Of a DNA stretch of 64,000 nucleotides, positions 1 to 9,458 are shown in pieces. Location of the stretch: the NCBI RefSeq assembly GCF_040151475.1, contig NZ_JBDKWG010000122.1, forward strand, positions 62,001-126,000, in the 5' to 3' direction. This DNA is from CAXBNB01 sp040151475. GTDB taxonomy: Bacteria > Bacteroidota > Bacteroidia > Cytophagales > Cyclobacteriaceae. Each line of letters begins with the position of its first letter. The first letter of the stretch is position 1. The notes beneath the pieces were generated by a model, which saw only the letters and a program-made list of their open reading frames with translations, had not been told where the DNA came from and did not search any database. The position numbers were made by a program, and so were the translations under genes.

Positions 1-593
1 CCCTGACCGGAAAACCATTTACAGGGATAGTATCCATTATTGACATGGATGAAAAGGTAGAGGTGGCTCCCAAATACCTGAAAGCTGATGGAAGTTTTGA
101 GTTTGACCTGGTAAACAACCGCAACTATTTGCTGGTGATTCAAGGAGATGAGTTTTTCAGAATTGAGGAAATGTTTTATCTGGACGGGCCCGCTGACTTC
201 AGAAAAGTAACAGAACCAATTGCCAGCCGGGTGAAATTTGAATCCATAGAATTTGATATCGGACAGTCTAATCTAAAGACTGAAATGTACGGTGATCTAA
301 ACAAAATAGTAAATTTTATGTACGACAATCTGGACTTTTTTCTAAAGATATCAGGACATACAGATTCTTTTGGCTCAGCAGATGTCAACTTAAAATTATC
401 CAAAGAAAGAGCCAAAACTATTCGTGATTATATCGTGATTTTTGGCGGAGTTGATCAGCACAGGGTAAGTCATGAAGGCTATGGAAGCACACAACCTATA
501 GTTGACGAAATAACCGAAGAGGACAAAAAGCTTAACCGAAGGGTGGAATTTGAAATCTATCGGCCAGCGGTGGGAGTCGGGCAGGGGAAGTAA
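1..593 (+). CDS. OmpA-family outer membrane protein, C-terminal part (5' end outside window)
   Basis: The reading frame is open from the first bases of the window (codons from base 3), so the methionine at base 45 is probably internal and the true start lies upstream. The last ~110 residues form an OmpA-like peptidoglycan-binding domain: a GHTDSFGS motif, then LSxxRAxxIRDYI, then GYGSTQP and NRRVEFEI near the end. Proteins of this family anchor the outer membrane or periplasmic machines to peptidoglycan through diaminopimelate. The part before the domain (GKPFTG...VDLxG type) looks like a carboxypeptidase-regulatory-like beta-sandwich, an arrangement common in Bacteroidota OmpA proteins such as PorE-like ones. 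Which subfamily this is cannot be decided from the fragment. Confidence 0.85.
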   Translation, partial: LTGKPFTGIVSIIDMDEKVEVAPKYLKADGSFEFDLVNNRNYLLVIQGDEFFRIEEMFYLDGPADFRKVTEPIASRVKFESIEFDIGQSNLKTEMYGDLNKIVNFMYDNLDFFLKISGHTDSFGSADVNLKLSKERAKTIRDYIVIFGGVDQHRVSHEGYGSTQPIVDEITEEDKKLNRRVEFEIYRPAVGVGQGK

Positions 594-711
594 TGGTTTT
601 TTTCTTGAATTGGTAATATCGGATAATTGTTTTTGCTAAAAAAGTTACGTCCCTCTTTGTGCTTATATACTAAAGTAACATCTTAGCATCAAAGAGAACT
701 ATTGAAACAGA

Positions 712-1848
712 ATGAAATACACGCAATTTACTCAAATACTACATCAACAACTTATTCAACAAAAATCAACTACCGCTTTCCAAATATATCTTGAAAAAGA
801 TTTAATTTTCTCATTTCTAAAAGAAACAAACACGCCAAAGTTTACGATTGTTCTTAACAAAAAAGGCTGGAATGCCTTAAAATCATTAAATGAGACCAAA
901 ATAGCTGAAGCATATATTGATTCTAATATTGAAATCACAGGAGACCTTTTGGAGGCATTCGAATTGCGCTCGTTACTCGGAAGAAAAAATTGGTTCTTTA
1001 ACTTATGGAATGTTCATATTTCTCCGTTGATATTTGGACAAATCACTTCTGATAGAAAATGGATTGCTTCCCATTATGATCATGGGGATGAACTTTACCT
1101 CAATTTTTTAGACCAAACTCGGACTTACTCACAAGGAATTTTTGAAAACGAAAATGAAACACTTGAAACCGCAATGTTACGTAAACATCAATATGCATTT
1201 GATAAATGTAATTTAAAACCCGGACAAGAGGTTTTGGATATTGGTGGAGGCTGGGGTTCTTTTTTAGAATTTGCTGGAAAAAAGGGAGTTCGAATAACAA
1301 GCATTACTATTTCCAAAGACTCTCAAGCTTACTTGAATAGAATTGTGCAAGAATACAACCTACCATGTAAAGTTCAAAACTCTCATTTTCTAGAATTCAA
1401 AACAGAAAAGAAATTTGATGCCATCATAAATATGGGAGTTACAGAGCATTTACCCAATTACAGCAAAACACTTTCAAAATACACTGAATTACTCAAGCCT
1501 AACGGTAAAATTTATTTAGATGCCAGTGCTTCTGACAACAAGTTTGACTTTTCAACTTATATCAATAAATACATCTACCCTGGCAATCCTTCACCATTAT
1601 GTTTAGCGGATTATTTGAAGCACCTAGCGAGTTATCCCTTAGAACTGGAAGAACTGATAAATGATGGTAATAACTATTACCTCACAGCCAAAAAATGGTG
1701 TCAAAACTTAGAGCATAATAAAGATACAATCGCTAATAAATACCCAAGTCTTTATAGAATATTTGAATTATATCTTTATGGTACGGCACATGCATTCAAA
1801 ACTAAATCAATGACAGCTTACAGAATGATATTGAGTTTGCCATCCTAG
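712..1848 (+). CDS. Cyclopropane-fatty-acid-synthase-like SAM-dependent methyltransferase
   Basis: 378 residues, close to the usual ~380 of the CFA synthase family. A small N-terminal lipid-binding region is followed by a class I methyltransferase fold with the SAM motif LDIGGGWGS at about residues 174-182 and the family signature HYDHGDELYLNFLD before it. The C-terminal AFKTKS segment also matches the family. The family transfers a methylene or methyl from SAM to lipid double bonds at the membrane. Residues that hold the catalytic bicarbonate in E. coli Cfa differ: the family TYSC is TYSQ here (Gln141), and the His of the LLHTIG strand is Asp270, while the Glu of the EH pair (Glu245) is kept. 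The product may therefore not be a cyclopropane lipid. It stands alone, 118 bp after the OmpA gene. Confidence 0.8.
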   Translation: MKYTQFTQILHQQLIQQKSTTAFQIYLEKDLIFSFLKETNTPKFTIVLNKKGWNALKSLNETKIAEAYIDSNIEITGDLLEAFELRSLLGRKNWFFNLWNVHISPLIFGQITSDRKWIASHYDHGDELYLNFLDQTRTYSQGIFENENETLETAMLRKHQYAFDKCNLKPGQEVLDIGGGWGSFLEFAGKKGVRITSITISKDSQAYLNRIVQEYNLPCKVQNSHFLEFKTEKKFDAIINMGVTEHLPNYSKTLSKYTELLKPNGKIYLDASASDNKFDFSTYINKYIYPGNPSPLCLADYLKHLASYPLELEELINDGNNYYLTAKKWCQNLEHNKDTIANKYPSLYRIFELYLYGTAHAFKTKSMTAYRMILSLPS

Positions 1849-1997
1849 CTAGGATAGGATTAGGAATTTGGCAATGAGGATACAGAAATATACACTACTT
1901 CTTTGAAATCTATTCAACCTATTAATATGAAGAGTTGAATACTTGTAAAGTGAAAGTCATCAGAATAATAACTGTGTAGCCATGGATAGTCTAACGA

Positions 1998-4400
1998 CTA
2001 ATCCCTTTTGCTAATTCTTTCTGTATATGAATTTGCTCTTCCTTGCACATTAACTATATATACACCTGAAGGAAGATTTTTAAGTTCTGACACTGTAATT
2101 GAATTAGGCCCCTTTAGCACGTTATACTCTCTTGAAAAGAGCACCTTTCCGTTTATGCTCATCAAGCGTATTTGTGCCGTGCCTGTTTGATCAGAAACGA
2201 ATTTCAAATCGAATGAAGACTGATATGGATTTGGCAAAACCTGCAACTTATCCCTTTCAATTTCTATAGAAACTAATTTAGTCTTAGAATATTCAAAACC
2301 TCCATCAAAGTCGATTTGCTTCAGCCTATAAAAAAGTGAGTTGTTTAATGATGATGAAATATTCACATCCTCGAAAAAATAATCTATTCTCTGATTTGAA
2401 TTCCCATTACCTTCAACTTCTCCAAGTTTAGAAAAATTAATACCATCTATTGATTTTTCAACTTCAAACTTCCAATTATCCTCTTCGGATGCAGTCGCCC
2501 ACTCCAATTTTACAATATCTCCTTGCTTAGCAGCATCAAAGAAAAGAAATTCTACTGGTAATGGTTCATCATTACCAGACATAGTCCAAGGTGAAAAAGA
2601 ACTAACCCCTGAAACAGTAACCCCCCCGCCACCTGAGCTCTGCCCATCTACTGGCTTTTCCCATGAAGTTCCATTCCATCTTTGTGCCTGTAATCCGGTT
2701 ATTGAACCTACTTCCGAACCAGCAGCACGGAATGTTATGTCGGCAGTAATTGTAGCCGAGGAGTTAATCAACCAAAATCTATCTACAGTATTTTCGCTAT
2801 TGTCCTCATCAACCACTGGTAACACCCCAGGAGCTGAAGTACGCTTATTCAAATTTCCAATGCCATACGGTAATGGATTTCCATCCGCAACTCCCGCCGT
2901 ACTCAAACTAACCGTTCCTCCTGCGCTCAACGTTGTAATATCCAAATCAAAGAAAATAGGTGTTGAACCATCAATCGCAAATGGGTAAACGTAATTGCCA
3001 GTAGTCCCAACAGTCCAATTTATAGTGCTCGCTTCACTATAAATATATCCACTATTTCGGGAAATTGCATTGGTGCTGGTATTGGTAATACTCAAAGTGT
3101 TGTTGTTCATATCGAGCAGACCAGAAGAAAGGGTGAGTGTTCCACCTATAGTAGTATTATTATTGAATTCAATTCCACTTGAGTTGTTCACAATAACATC
3201 GTTAAAACTTAGCCCCGAACCAGAAATGGATTGTAGAGAACTTCCATTGAAAGTAATTGTTCCTCCTGTTACGTTCACAGTTCCAGAATTATTCCAATTA
3301 CCAGAAATGTCCAAATCACCATCTGACATGGTAAAATCATTTGAGGTCAGATTGCCACCAATTGTAAAACTGCTGTTTGCCCCATTTTGGATTACATTAA
3401 CGGTACCTGTAACATTCTGATTCACGTTTACCGCAGCATTGCCAGAGACTGTAATATTCATAGTTCCTACTCCTCCAGTAATATTACCTGTAATATCAAC
3501 TGCTCCATTGTCAGAAGCAGTTATGTTCACAGTACCAGCACCTCCTGTCAAATTTCCGCTAATGTTCAGTTGACCATTTCCTACAACATTAATATCCACT
3601 GTGCCAGTACCACCCAAAAGATCCGTACCAATATCCATTCTACCATTACCGCTTATATCAATATCAATGGCATCCAAAACTCCACTTACATTGCCAGACA
3701 CATTGAGGCGGCCATCGTCATTTGAGCCATCACTTCCTGAAATGGTTATGTCAATGGCATTGCCAGTACTTATTATGTTTCCAGTCGCGGTTATAATTCC
3801 ACCTGTTACCACTAGCTGCGGATTTGTATCCCCTACCTCATCATCAAATTCAATATTATCACAATCAACTGCCCCCGAATTTATTGTGAATATTGGAGAC
3901 CCATTTATACCGTCATCATTGCCCTCTGCTCCATTATCTGAAAATATTATATCCTCTGACATGTTTATATATCCTCCATTAACCGTCATCGTCGAGCCAT
4001 CATCAATTACTGCGATATTATCTACATTCAATGTTAGAGAAGAACCAACAATAACATCAGCCCCTGACTGAATAGCCATATCATTGTTTATTGTAACCGT
4101 GCTATTTGACATTGTTAAGACAGCCTGCTTGAACAAATAGACATTATTAATGTTATAATCACTACCACCATATGTGAAGGTCGTACTTCCATCTATGACG
4201 GGATGGTTTCCGCCTGGCAAATAGTCATCTCCATTGATACCATAGTTATTGTTACTCGAAAGAGCACTTCCAGGGGGGTCACTCCAATTACTTGATGTCT
4301 CCCAATTGTCACTTGTTGATCCGTCCCACTCATAGTCATAAGATGCCCATGACTGCTGAGCCAAGAGCAAAACCAAACATATTAATAATAATCTCATCAC
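1998..4400 (-). CDS. Secreted T9SS cargo protein with beta-solenoid-like repeats
   Basis: 800 residues. An N-terminal signal peptide (MMRLLLICLVLLLAQQSWA) is followed by a Trp-rich head (WDGSTSDNWETSSNWS) typical of Bacteroidota surface proteins. Residues ~213-337 hold about six copies of a ~23-residue unit of the form NISGNLTGGxGTVNIT, expected to stack as a beta-helix. Residues ~620-720 contain the PVEFLxFxA...LEWATASExDNxxFEVEKS segment usual before a sorting domain. The last ~75 residues are a type A T9SS C-terminal domain (LPNP start, GKVLFSREY, LPSGVYIVNV, end ISKRD). It is therefore probably exported through SprA and fixed to or released from the cell surface. No catalytic domain is visible, so adhesin or matrix protein is an inference. 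Confidence 0.85.
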   Translation of the reverse strand: MMRLLLICLVLLLAQQSWASYDYEWDGSTSDNWETSSNWSDPPGSALSSNNNYGINGDDYLPGGNHPVIDGSTTFTYGGSDYNINNVYLFKQAVLTMSNSTVTINNDMAIQSGADVIVGSSLTLNVDNIAVIDDGSTMTVNGGYINMSEDIIFSDNGAEGNDDGINGSPIFTINSGAVDCDNIEFDDEVGDTNPQLVVTGGIITATGNIISTGNAIDITISGSDGSNDDGRLNVSGNVSGVLDAIDIDISGNGRMDIGTDLLGGTGTVDINVVGNGQLNISGNLTGGAGTVNITASDNGAVDITGNITGGVGTMNITVSGNAAVNVNQNVTGTVNVIQNGANSSFTIGGNLTSNDFTMSDGDLDISGNWNNSGTVNVTGGTITFNGSSLQSISGSGLSFNDVIVNNSSGIEFNNNTTIGGTLTLSSGLLDMNNNTLSITNTSTNAISRNSGYIYSEASTINWTVGTTGNYVYPFAIDGSTPIFFDLDITTLSAGGTVSLSTAGVADGNPLPYGIGNLNKRTSAPGVLPVVDEDNSENTVDRFWLINSSATITADITFRAAGSEVGSITGLQAQRWNGTSWEKPVDGQSSGGGGVTVSGVSSFSPWTMSGNDEPLPVEFLFFDAAKQGDIVKLEWATASEEDNWKFEVEKSIDGINFSKLGEVEGNGNSNQRIDYFFEDVNISSSLNNSLFYRLKQIDFDGGFEYSKTKLVSIEIERDKLQVLPNPYQSSFDLKFVSDQTGTAQIRLMSINGKVLFSREYNVLKGPNSITVSELKNLPSGVYIVNVQGRANSYTERISKRD

Positions 4401-4479
4401 TTAGCTTAAGGATAAATTTCTGCCAAAATAACAAAAAAACTTTACTTAAAACACTATGAAGGGATTGAATTTCCGTGAA

Positions 4480-6066
4480 TTATATATTTTTTTTTGAAAC
4501 TACTAAAAGTACAAGAATCAAACTTAAAACAATCCAACACCAAGGCTTGGAAGCAACCAGCGCATACATACTGGATGAATCATGCAGTCTAACCTCTTTA
4601 ACCTCAAAGGGACTACTACTAAATTTCCTCTGCCCATTGAAGTCAGTCACAGAAGATTGTTGATCCAAAGTTGCATAAAGAACTGTCTTTCCAAAAGATT
4701 TTTGGACAATGCTCATAGCATCCTGCTGTTGATTTAAAACTCTTTGTGAAGTAGTCCAGTTTGTACTTAATACTACAATCAAATTTGCTTCATTTTGAAT
4801 ATAACTATCAACAACAACAGGAAATACACTTTCAAAGCATATAACAGGTGCAATATTAATATTCTTGTATCTAAATGGCCCTTCAAATGGCACCACTCCG
4901 TATGTCTTATCATACCTAGTGGGCCATAGCCCTTTTCTTTCCAAATAATTGAACGCCTTGTAAAAAGGAATGCTTTCAGAGAACGGTACTAGACTTTGCT
5001 TCGTTCGCCAGGCTATTTGTTTATCTGGAGTAACAAACAAGGATCCATTGTAAATATCAAAGTAAACTCCTGGTTCATTTCTCCTTGGCTTTGCACTTGG
5101 TGTAGGTGGCTCATCTGCTCTAAACATTTCAACTAAAATAGCACCAGAAAAAATTGGAACACCATATTCGCTACTTAGAAACATCAATCGCTGAATAGCT
5201 TCATGGGTTTCTAGGTTATTTACAATAAGAGGTTTTTTTTCCATGTCAACAAAAAAACTCTCAGGGCATATGATCAAATCTATTTTGCGCCCTTTATTTT
5301 TCTCAATTTCTGTTTCTAAGAGATCGATCTTAGCAGAAAGATTATTTTTAATTCTATCAATTTTCTGTTTGTCCGGTTGAAAAATTGCGACTTGCAAAGT
5401 TCCTTTTTTTTGAGCATCAGGTGCAGTGAGGTAGGTGATCGCAATTATTAGGACAAAAAGACCAAGAGGTAAGGCATGGTATATTTCAACCTTTTCATTC
5501 TTAATCTTTTGGAACAAAAACACAAGACCACAATTGAAACCCAGAATCAATAAGGTACCACCCTCTTGTCCTAAGAATGGATAAATTCCTAGAAAAAATG
5601 GAGTATTTGATAAACCAACCCCCATATTAAAATAAGTCATTCCAAAATCCCAATAGTATTGAACAACCTCCTGACTGAGGTATATAAAAGGAAAAAGAAA
5701 AAGAGAGGCACTTAACCCTCGAGATTTGGCTATCTTATGAGCAATAACAACTGGCATAGACCAAATAATGGGTATAAATACTAGACCAATAGAAAGAGGA
5801 ATAAAGTAGTCTCCTTCAATTAATAAAGGGCTATGAATAAGAATCAAAAAAAGCTGAAATGACAAATAAAAATAAAGAAAAGCTTTGCGAGTTTTTTTCT
5901 GCTCAAATACAGCCATCAAAACAGGAACAAAGGCAAAAAAGAGTATAAAGTTCAGGTCAGAAGGCGGCCATGCAACAGCCAACATCACAGAACTCGCAAC
6001 CACAAAAAAAATATTTCTTAACGTATGCTTTTTCACTCTATTATTTAAGATTTGCCTAAACGTCAA
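4480..6066 (-). CDS. lnt: Apolipoprotein N-acyltransferase
   Basis: 528 residues, the normal length. The first ~215 residues contain about seven hydrophobic segments, followed by a periplasmic nitrilase-fold domain. The catalytic triad expected for Lnt is visible: Glu near 268 (CPESFF), Lys near 355 (WRTKQSLVPFSE) and Cys near 409 (PVICFESVFP), with the following STNWTTSQ segment and a last membrane helix at the C-terminus (VLSLILVLLVVS). The enzyme adds the third acyl chain to the N-terminal cysteine of lipoproteins in the inner membrane. It lies 80 bp before the T9SS protein on the same strand; a functional link is not evident. Confidence 0.92.
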   Translation of the reverse strand: MTFRQILNNRVKKHTLRNIFFVVASSVMLAVAWPPSDLNFILFFAFVPVLMAVFEQKKTRKAFLYFYLSFQLFLILIHSPLLIEGDYFIPLSIGLVFIPIIWSMPVVIAHKIAKSRGLSASLFLFPFIYLSQEVVQYYWDFGMTYFNMGVGLSNTPFFLGIYPFLGQEGGTLLILGFNCGLVFLFQKIKNEKVEIYHALPLGLFVLIIAITYLTAPDAQKKGTLQVAIFQPDKQKIDRIKNNLSAKIDLLETEIEKNKGRKIDLIICPESFFVDMEKKPLIVNNLETHEAIQRLMFLSSEYGVPIFSGAILVEMFRADEPPTPSAKPRRNEPGVYFDIYNGSLFVTPDKQIAWRTKQSLVPFSESIPFYKAFNYLERKGLWPTRYDKTYGVVPFEGPFRYKNINIAPVICFESVFPVVVDSYIQNEANLIVVLSTNWTTSQRVLNQQQDAMSIVQKSFGKTVLYATLDQQSSVTDFNGQRKFSSSPFEVKEVRLHDSSSMYALVASKPWCWIVLSLILVLLVVSKKNI

Positions 6067-6082
6067 AAATCGGTATTGTAAC

Positions 6083-6763
6083 TTAATAAAACTTAATTAC
6101 TTCTTCTTTTTCCTTCCTTTTTAGATTCGGTACATAAACTTCGCCCTTCGATTTACCTACCGGAAGCAGTAAAAAAGGTCTTTCATTTTCGGGCCTTTTA
6201 AGTATTCTTTGCAGAAAATTCATCGGACTGGGAGTATGGGTAACCGTTACCAATCCGGCATTGTGGATAGCTGCAATTAACAAACCACATGCGATCCCTA
6301 CAGACTCATTGACATAATAGTTGTTGTGTTTTTTCCCTTCTTCATCAATTTCATAAACTCGTTTGAACGCTACAATCAGGTATGGTGCTTCTTCCAGAAA
6401 TGGCTTCTTCCAATCAGTGCCGATAGGTGCAAGATCGCCTTTCCACCTATCACTCATACGGCCATTATAACTTTCGTATTCTTCCTTTTCCGCCGCTTCT
6501 CTGATTTCCTTTTTAATCTCTGAATCAGAAACCACACAGAAAGTCCATGGTTGTTTATGTGCTCCGGATGGAGCTGTTGAAGCCGACATTACTATATTTT
6601 CTATTACTTCACATGGGATACTTTCACTGGAAATATCACGAACAGTTCTTCTGGTCTCTAACCACTGGTAAAACCCTATACTCTTCTCAATTATCTCATT
6701 ATCTGTGTATTGAGGAGTATTGTACAAAACATGAGTATGTTGATTAATACGTTTTGTTTTCAT
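6083..6763 (-). CDS. Nitroreductase-fold flavoprotein of the iodotyrosine deiodinase type
   Basis: 226 residues in the nitroreductase/BluB superfamily (FMN-dependent). The FMN-binding RRTVRDIS segment (residues 39-46) and TAPSGAHKQPW (63-73) match animal iodotyrosine deiodinase rather than ordinary nitroreductases. The active-site lid of that enzyme also appears: Glu95, Tyr99 and Lys120 in a segment ending GRMSDRW...TDWKK, followed by the NAGLVTVTHTPSP and LPVGKSKGE blocks. The vertebrate enzyme reductively removes halogen from iodo- or bromotyrosine, and a Bacteroidota homologue (Haliscomenobacter) is known to do so. The bacterial enzyme has no membrane anchor and would act in the cytoplasm. 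It is 16 bp before lnt and 50 bp after glnS on the same strand, so it may be co-transcribed. Confidence 0.85.
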   Translation of the reverse strand: MKTKRINQHTHVLYNTPQYTDNEIIEKSIGFYQWLETRRTVRDISSESIPCEVIENIVMSASTAPSGAHKQPWTFCVVSDSEIKKEIREAAEKEEYESYNGRMSDRWKGDLAPIGTDWKKPFLEEAPYLIVAFKRVYEIDEEGKKHNNYYVNESVGIACGLLIAAIHNAGLVTVTHTPSPMNFLQRILKRPENERPFLLLPVGKSKGEVYVPNLKRKEKEEVIKFY

Positions 6764-6812
6764 ACCTTCTTAGCTACTCAACAATATTTCAGTCTTGAAG
6801 ACTAAAAAGAGG

Positions 6813-8477
6813 TTATCCTTTTTTAGTCCAATTGTCTCTCAAGGTCACTGTCCTGTTGAATACATGTCTTCCTTCTGTTGAATCCTTATCCAGAATAAAA
6901 TATCCCTGACGTTCAAATTGCATTTGATCTCCCACTTTAGCTGTTGCCAATGAGGGTTCTACTTTGGCTTGTTTTATTTCCAGAGAGTCAGGGTTCAAAT
7001 GATTCTTAAAGTCATCATCAATTGTATTGAGGTTTTCAGTGATAAACAATCTATCATATAACCTCACTTCAGCATCAATTGCATGATTGGCAGAAACCCA
7101 TCCCAATGTGCCCTTAACTTTTTTACCTGAGGTATCCTGTCCACTTTTTGTTGAAGGGTCGTACTCGCAGTATATTTCAACTACTTCACCCGTAACTTCA
7201 TCTTTCTTGAATCCAGTGCATTTTACAATGTAGGCATATTTCAACCTCACTTCCCTATCAGGGCCTAATCTAAAAAATTTCTTTGGTGGATCTTCCATGA
7301 AATCAGACCGTTCGATATAGACTTCATTACTAAAAGGTATTGTCCTTTTACCCGCCGATTCATCTTCAGGATTATTAACAGCCTCTAAATCTTCGGTTTT
7401 ACCTTCAGGGTAATTGGTGATCACCAATTTCACCGGATCTAAAACACCCAGCACACGATTGGCTGTTTTATTCAAATCTTCACGAACACTATGCTCTAAT
7501 AGTGCCACGTCAATAATACCATCTCTATTTGACACACCTATTCTATCTGCAAAATTCCTGATGGATGCCGGAGTATATCCTCTTCTTCTTATACCGGATA
7601 GTGTAGGCATTCTGGGGTCATCCCACCCAGTTACATAATTCCCATCCACCAATTCTTTAAGTTTCCTCTTACTCACAATGGTATAGCTAAGATTGAGTCT
7701 TGCGAATTCAGTTTGTTCGGAAGGAAATATTTCTAATTCTTTGATAAACCAATTGTAAAGAGGCCTGTGAGAAGCAAATTCCAATGTACACAATGAATGT
7801 GTTATATTTTCAATCGAATCTGATTGACCATGTGCAAAATCATAGGTAGGGTAAATACACCATTTATCTCCTGTACGGTGGTGTGCCACTTTCTTGATAC
7901 GGTAAATCACCGGATCCCGCATCTGCATAATTGGCGAACTCATATCAATATTGGCACGCAATACTTTTTCACCTTCTTCATATTTGCCTTCTTTCATTCC
8001 GGCAAACATCTCCAGATTCTCTTCTACACTTCGGTTTCGAAACCTGCTTTCTACTCCAGGCCGGGTTGGAGTACCACGGTCTGCACTTATTTTCTCAGCC
8101 GAATCATCATCAATATAAGCCTTTCCTTTTTTGATCAGTTTAACTGCAAACTCATACAGTTGATCAAAATTATCAGAGGCATAATATTCCCGGTCTTCCC
8201 AATCAAAACCCAACCATTTGATATTATCTTTTATCGAATCTACGTACTCTACATCTTCTTTTTCGGGATTGGTGTCGTCGAACCTAAGATTACACAGACC
8301 ATTATATTTGGCAGCTATACCAAAATTTAAGCAGATTGACTTAGCATGCCCAATATGTAAATAGCCATTTGGCTCAGGAGGAAAACGAGTATGCACTCTA
8401 CCTCCATGCTTACCACTAGCAATGTCTTTTTCGATCATTTGCTCCAAAAAATTCAGTGATTCTCTTTCCTCACTCAT
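6813..8477 (-). CDS. glnS: Glutaminyl-tRNA synthetase
   Basis: Class I aminoacyl-tRNA synthetase that charges tRNA-Gln directly. The frame is open to 8531, but the ATG at 8477 (MSEERESLNFLEQMIEKD) matches the family start and gives 554 residues, as in E. coli GlnRS. The HIGH box (PEPNGYLHIGHAKS, about residues 34-47) and the KMSKS variant (VSKRKL) are present, with the FDDTNPEKE motif that separates GlnRS/GluRS from others and the two C-terminal beta-barrel anticodon-binding domains (PFSNEVYIERSDF; YDRLF). A tRNA-Gln gene lies 11 kb away in the same window, consistent with direct glutaminylation. Confidence 0.96.
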   Translation of the reverse strand: MSEERESLNFLEQMIEKDIASGKHGGRVHTRFPPEPNGYLHIGHAKSICLNFGIAAKYNGLCNLRFDDTNPEKEDVEYVDSIKDNIKWLGFDWEDREYYASDNFDQLYEFAVKLIKKGKAYIDDDSAEKISADRGTPTRPGVESRFRNRSVEENLEMFAGMKEGKYEEGEKVLRANIDMSSPIMQMRDPVIYRIKKVAHHRTGDKWCIYPTYDFAHGQSDSIENITHSLCTLEFASHRPLYNWFIKELEIFPSEQTEFARLNLSYTIVSKRKLKELVDGNYVTGWDDPRMPTLSGIRRRGYTPASIRNFADRIGVSNRDGIIDVALLEHSVREDLNKTANRVLGVLDPVKLVITNYPEGKTEDLEAVNNPEDESAGKRTIPFSNEVYIERSDFMEDPPKKFFRLGPDREVRLKYAYIVKCTGFKKDEVTGEVVEIYCEYDPSTKSGQDTSGKKVKGTLGWVSANHAIDAEVRLYDRLFITENLNTIDDDFKNHLNPDSLEIKQAKVEPSLATAKVGDQMQFERQGYFILDKDSTEGRHVFNRTVTLRDNWTKKG

Positions 8478-8639
8478 AGTCTCGATATTTAAAAGCGCAA
8501 TTTTAGTCAAAATACACCTGACAACCATCAACTGTCATTATGAATTCAGTGGGAATGTAAATTAATGTAAGTGTTCTATAGAAATGAAAAAGAATGACTT
8601 AGAACCTGTAAATCTCTGAAACAGAATAATGAAAGTTCC

Positions 8640-9296
8640 TTATTTTTTCTCCGCACAAACAATTAATGTAGCAACTTTCATCATTTGTCCATCTATTTCC
8701 TGATTTGGTTCTTCTTTCTCTATTGCGGACGTTACTTTAAAATTGTTTTGGGTTAATAAATCCATAAGTTGTTCCTTTTCATACATTTCAAAACCAAATT
8801 TCACAAAAGGATAATCTTGCATGATCACCTTTGGCCTTATAGATATTACTATCAACCCTTCAGGTTTCAGAACCCTTGAAATTTCAGTAAGAATCAATTT
8901 TGGATTGTCCCAAAAATAAAGCGTATTAACTGAAAACACTTTATTAAAGGTCTCTTCTTCAAAAGGAAGCCGGGTTGCACTTGCAAAGTAAAATTGAGCC
9001 CGCCTGGTTTCAATAAAATCCTTGTTATGCCTGGATGCCTCATCCACCATAGCCTGCGAAAAATCACAGCCTGAGTATTTGATAGTATCATCTATTGACA
9101 GGATATCCTTGACAAAAAAACCATTTCCCATTCCAATTTCAAGAATGTTATCGCCAGCCGCCAATTGAAGTGCTTCGATGGTATGCAGATTTATCTGCCT
9201 ATTCCCTTCATTCATTTTTTTGGCCACTTCTATAGCGTATTCACCACTTGGCTGCCTTAGCTGATTGGCGATAGCTTTCAGGGTTTCTTCATCCAT
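8640..9296 (-). CDS. Class I SAM-dependent methyltransferase
   Basis: 218 residues. The SAM-binding motif I is ILEIGMGNGFF (about residues 51-61), followed by an acidic motif II (YSGCDFSQAMVDEA) and motif IV/post (FNKVFSVNTLYFWDNP), the layout of Methyltransf_11/25 small-molecule methyltransferases of the UbiE/arsenite-methyltransferase type. No Cys triad for arsenic methylation is present. The substrate cannot be read from sequence. It is monocistronic, 160 bp upstream of glnS with no overlap. Confidence 0.85.
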   Translation of the reverse strand: MDEETLKAIANQLRQPSGEYAIEVAKKMNEGNRQINLHTIEALQLAAGDNILEIGMGNGFFVKDILSIDDTIKYSGCDFSQAMVDEASRHNKDFIETRRAQFYFASATRLPFEEETFNKVFSVNTLYFWDNPKLILTEISRVLKPEGLIVISIRPKVIMQDYPFVKFGFEMYEKEQLMDLLTQNNFKVTSAIEKEEPNQEIDGQMMKVATLIVCAEKK

Positions 9297-9458
9297 TCTT
9301 TCAAATAATTTGACATTCCTTATTTTATCAGTATTTATACTTACACAAACCTACCGAAATGTTACCATTTATAATTACCGTTTTCATCGGAGTTTAAAAC
9401 ATCTATGTTCTTCTTAAAATTGAGGAATAATTCAAGTAAAATAAAACAGATCACAAAG

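Noticed and set aside
1842..1855. Palindrome ATCCTAGCTAGGAT at the end of the CFA-like gene
   Set aside because: Overlaps the stop codon, short, and without a T-run or neighbours that suggest function.
3390..3765. CRISPR-like periodic repeats
   Set aside because: The repeats are in frame within a coding region, diverged, and not separated by unique spacers.
3070..4071. Several long plus-strand frames opposite the T9SS protein
   Set aside because: They mirror the repetitive, Ser/Thr/Gly-rich region on the minus strand and show no signal or domain.
7824..8330. 168-codon plus-strand frame inside glnS
   Set aside because: Antisense shadow of a clear synthetase gene.
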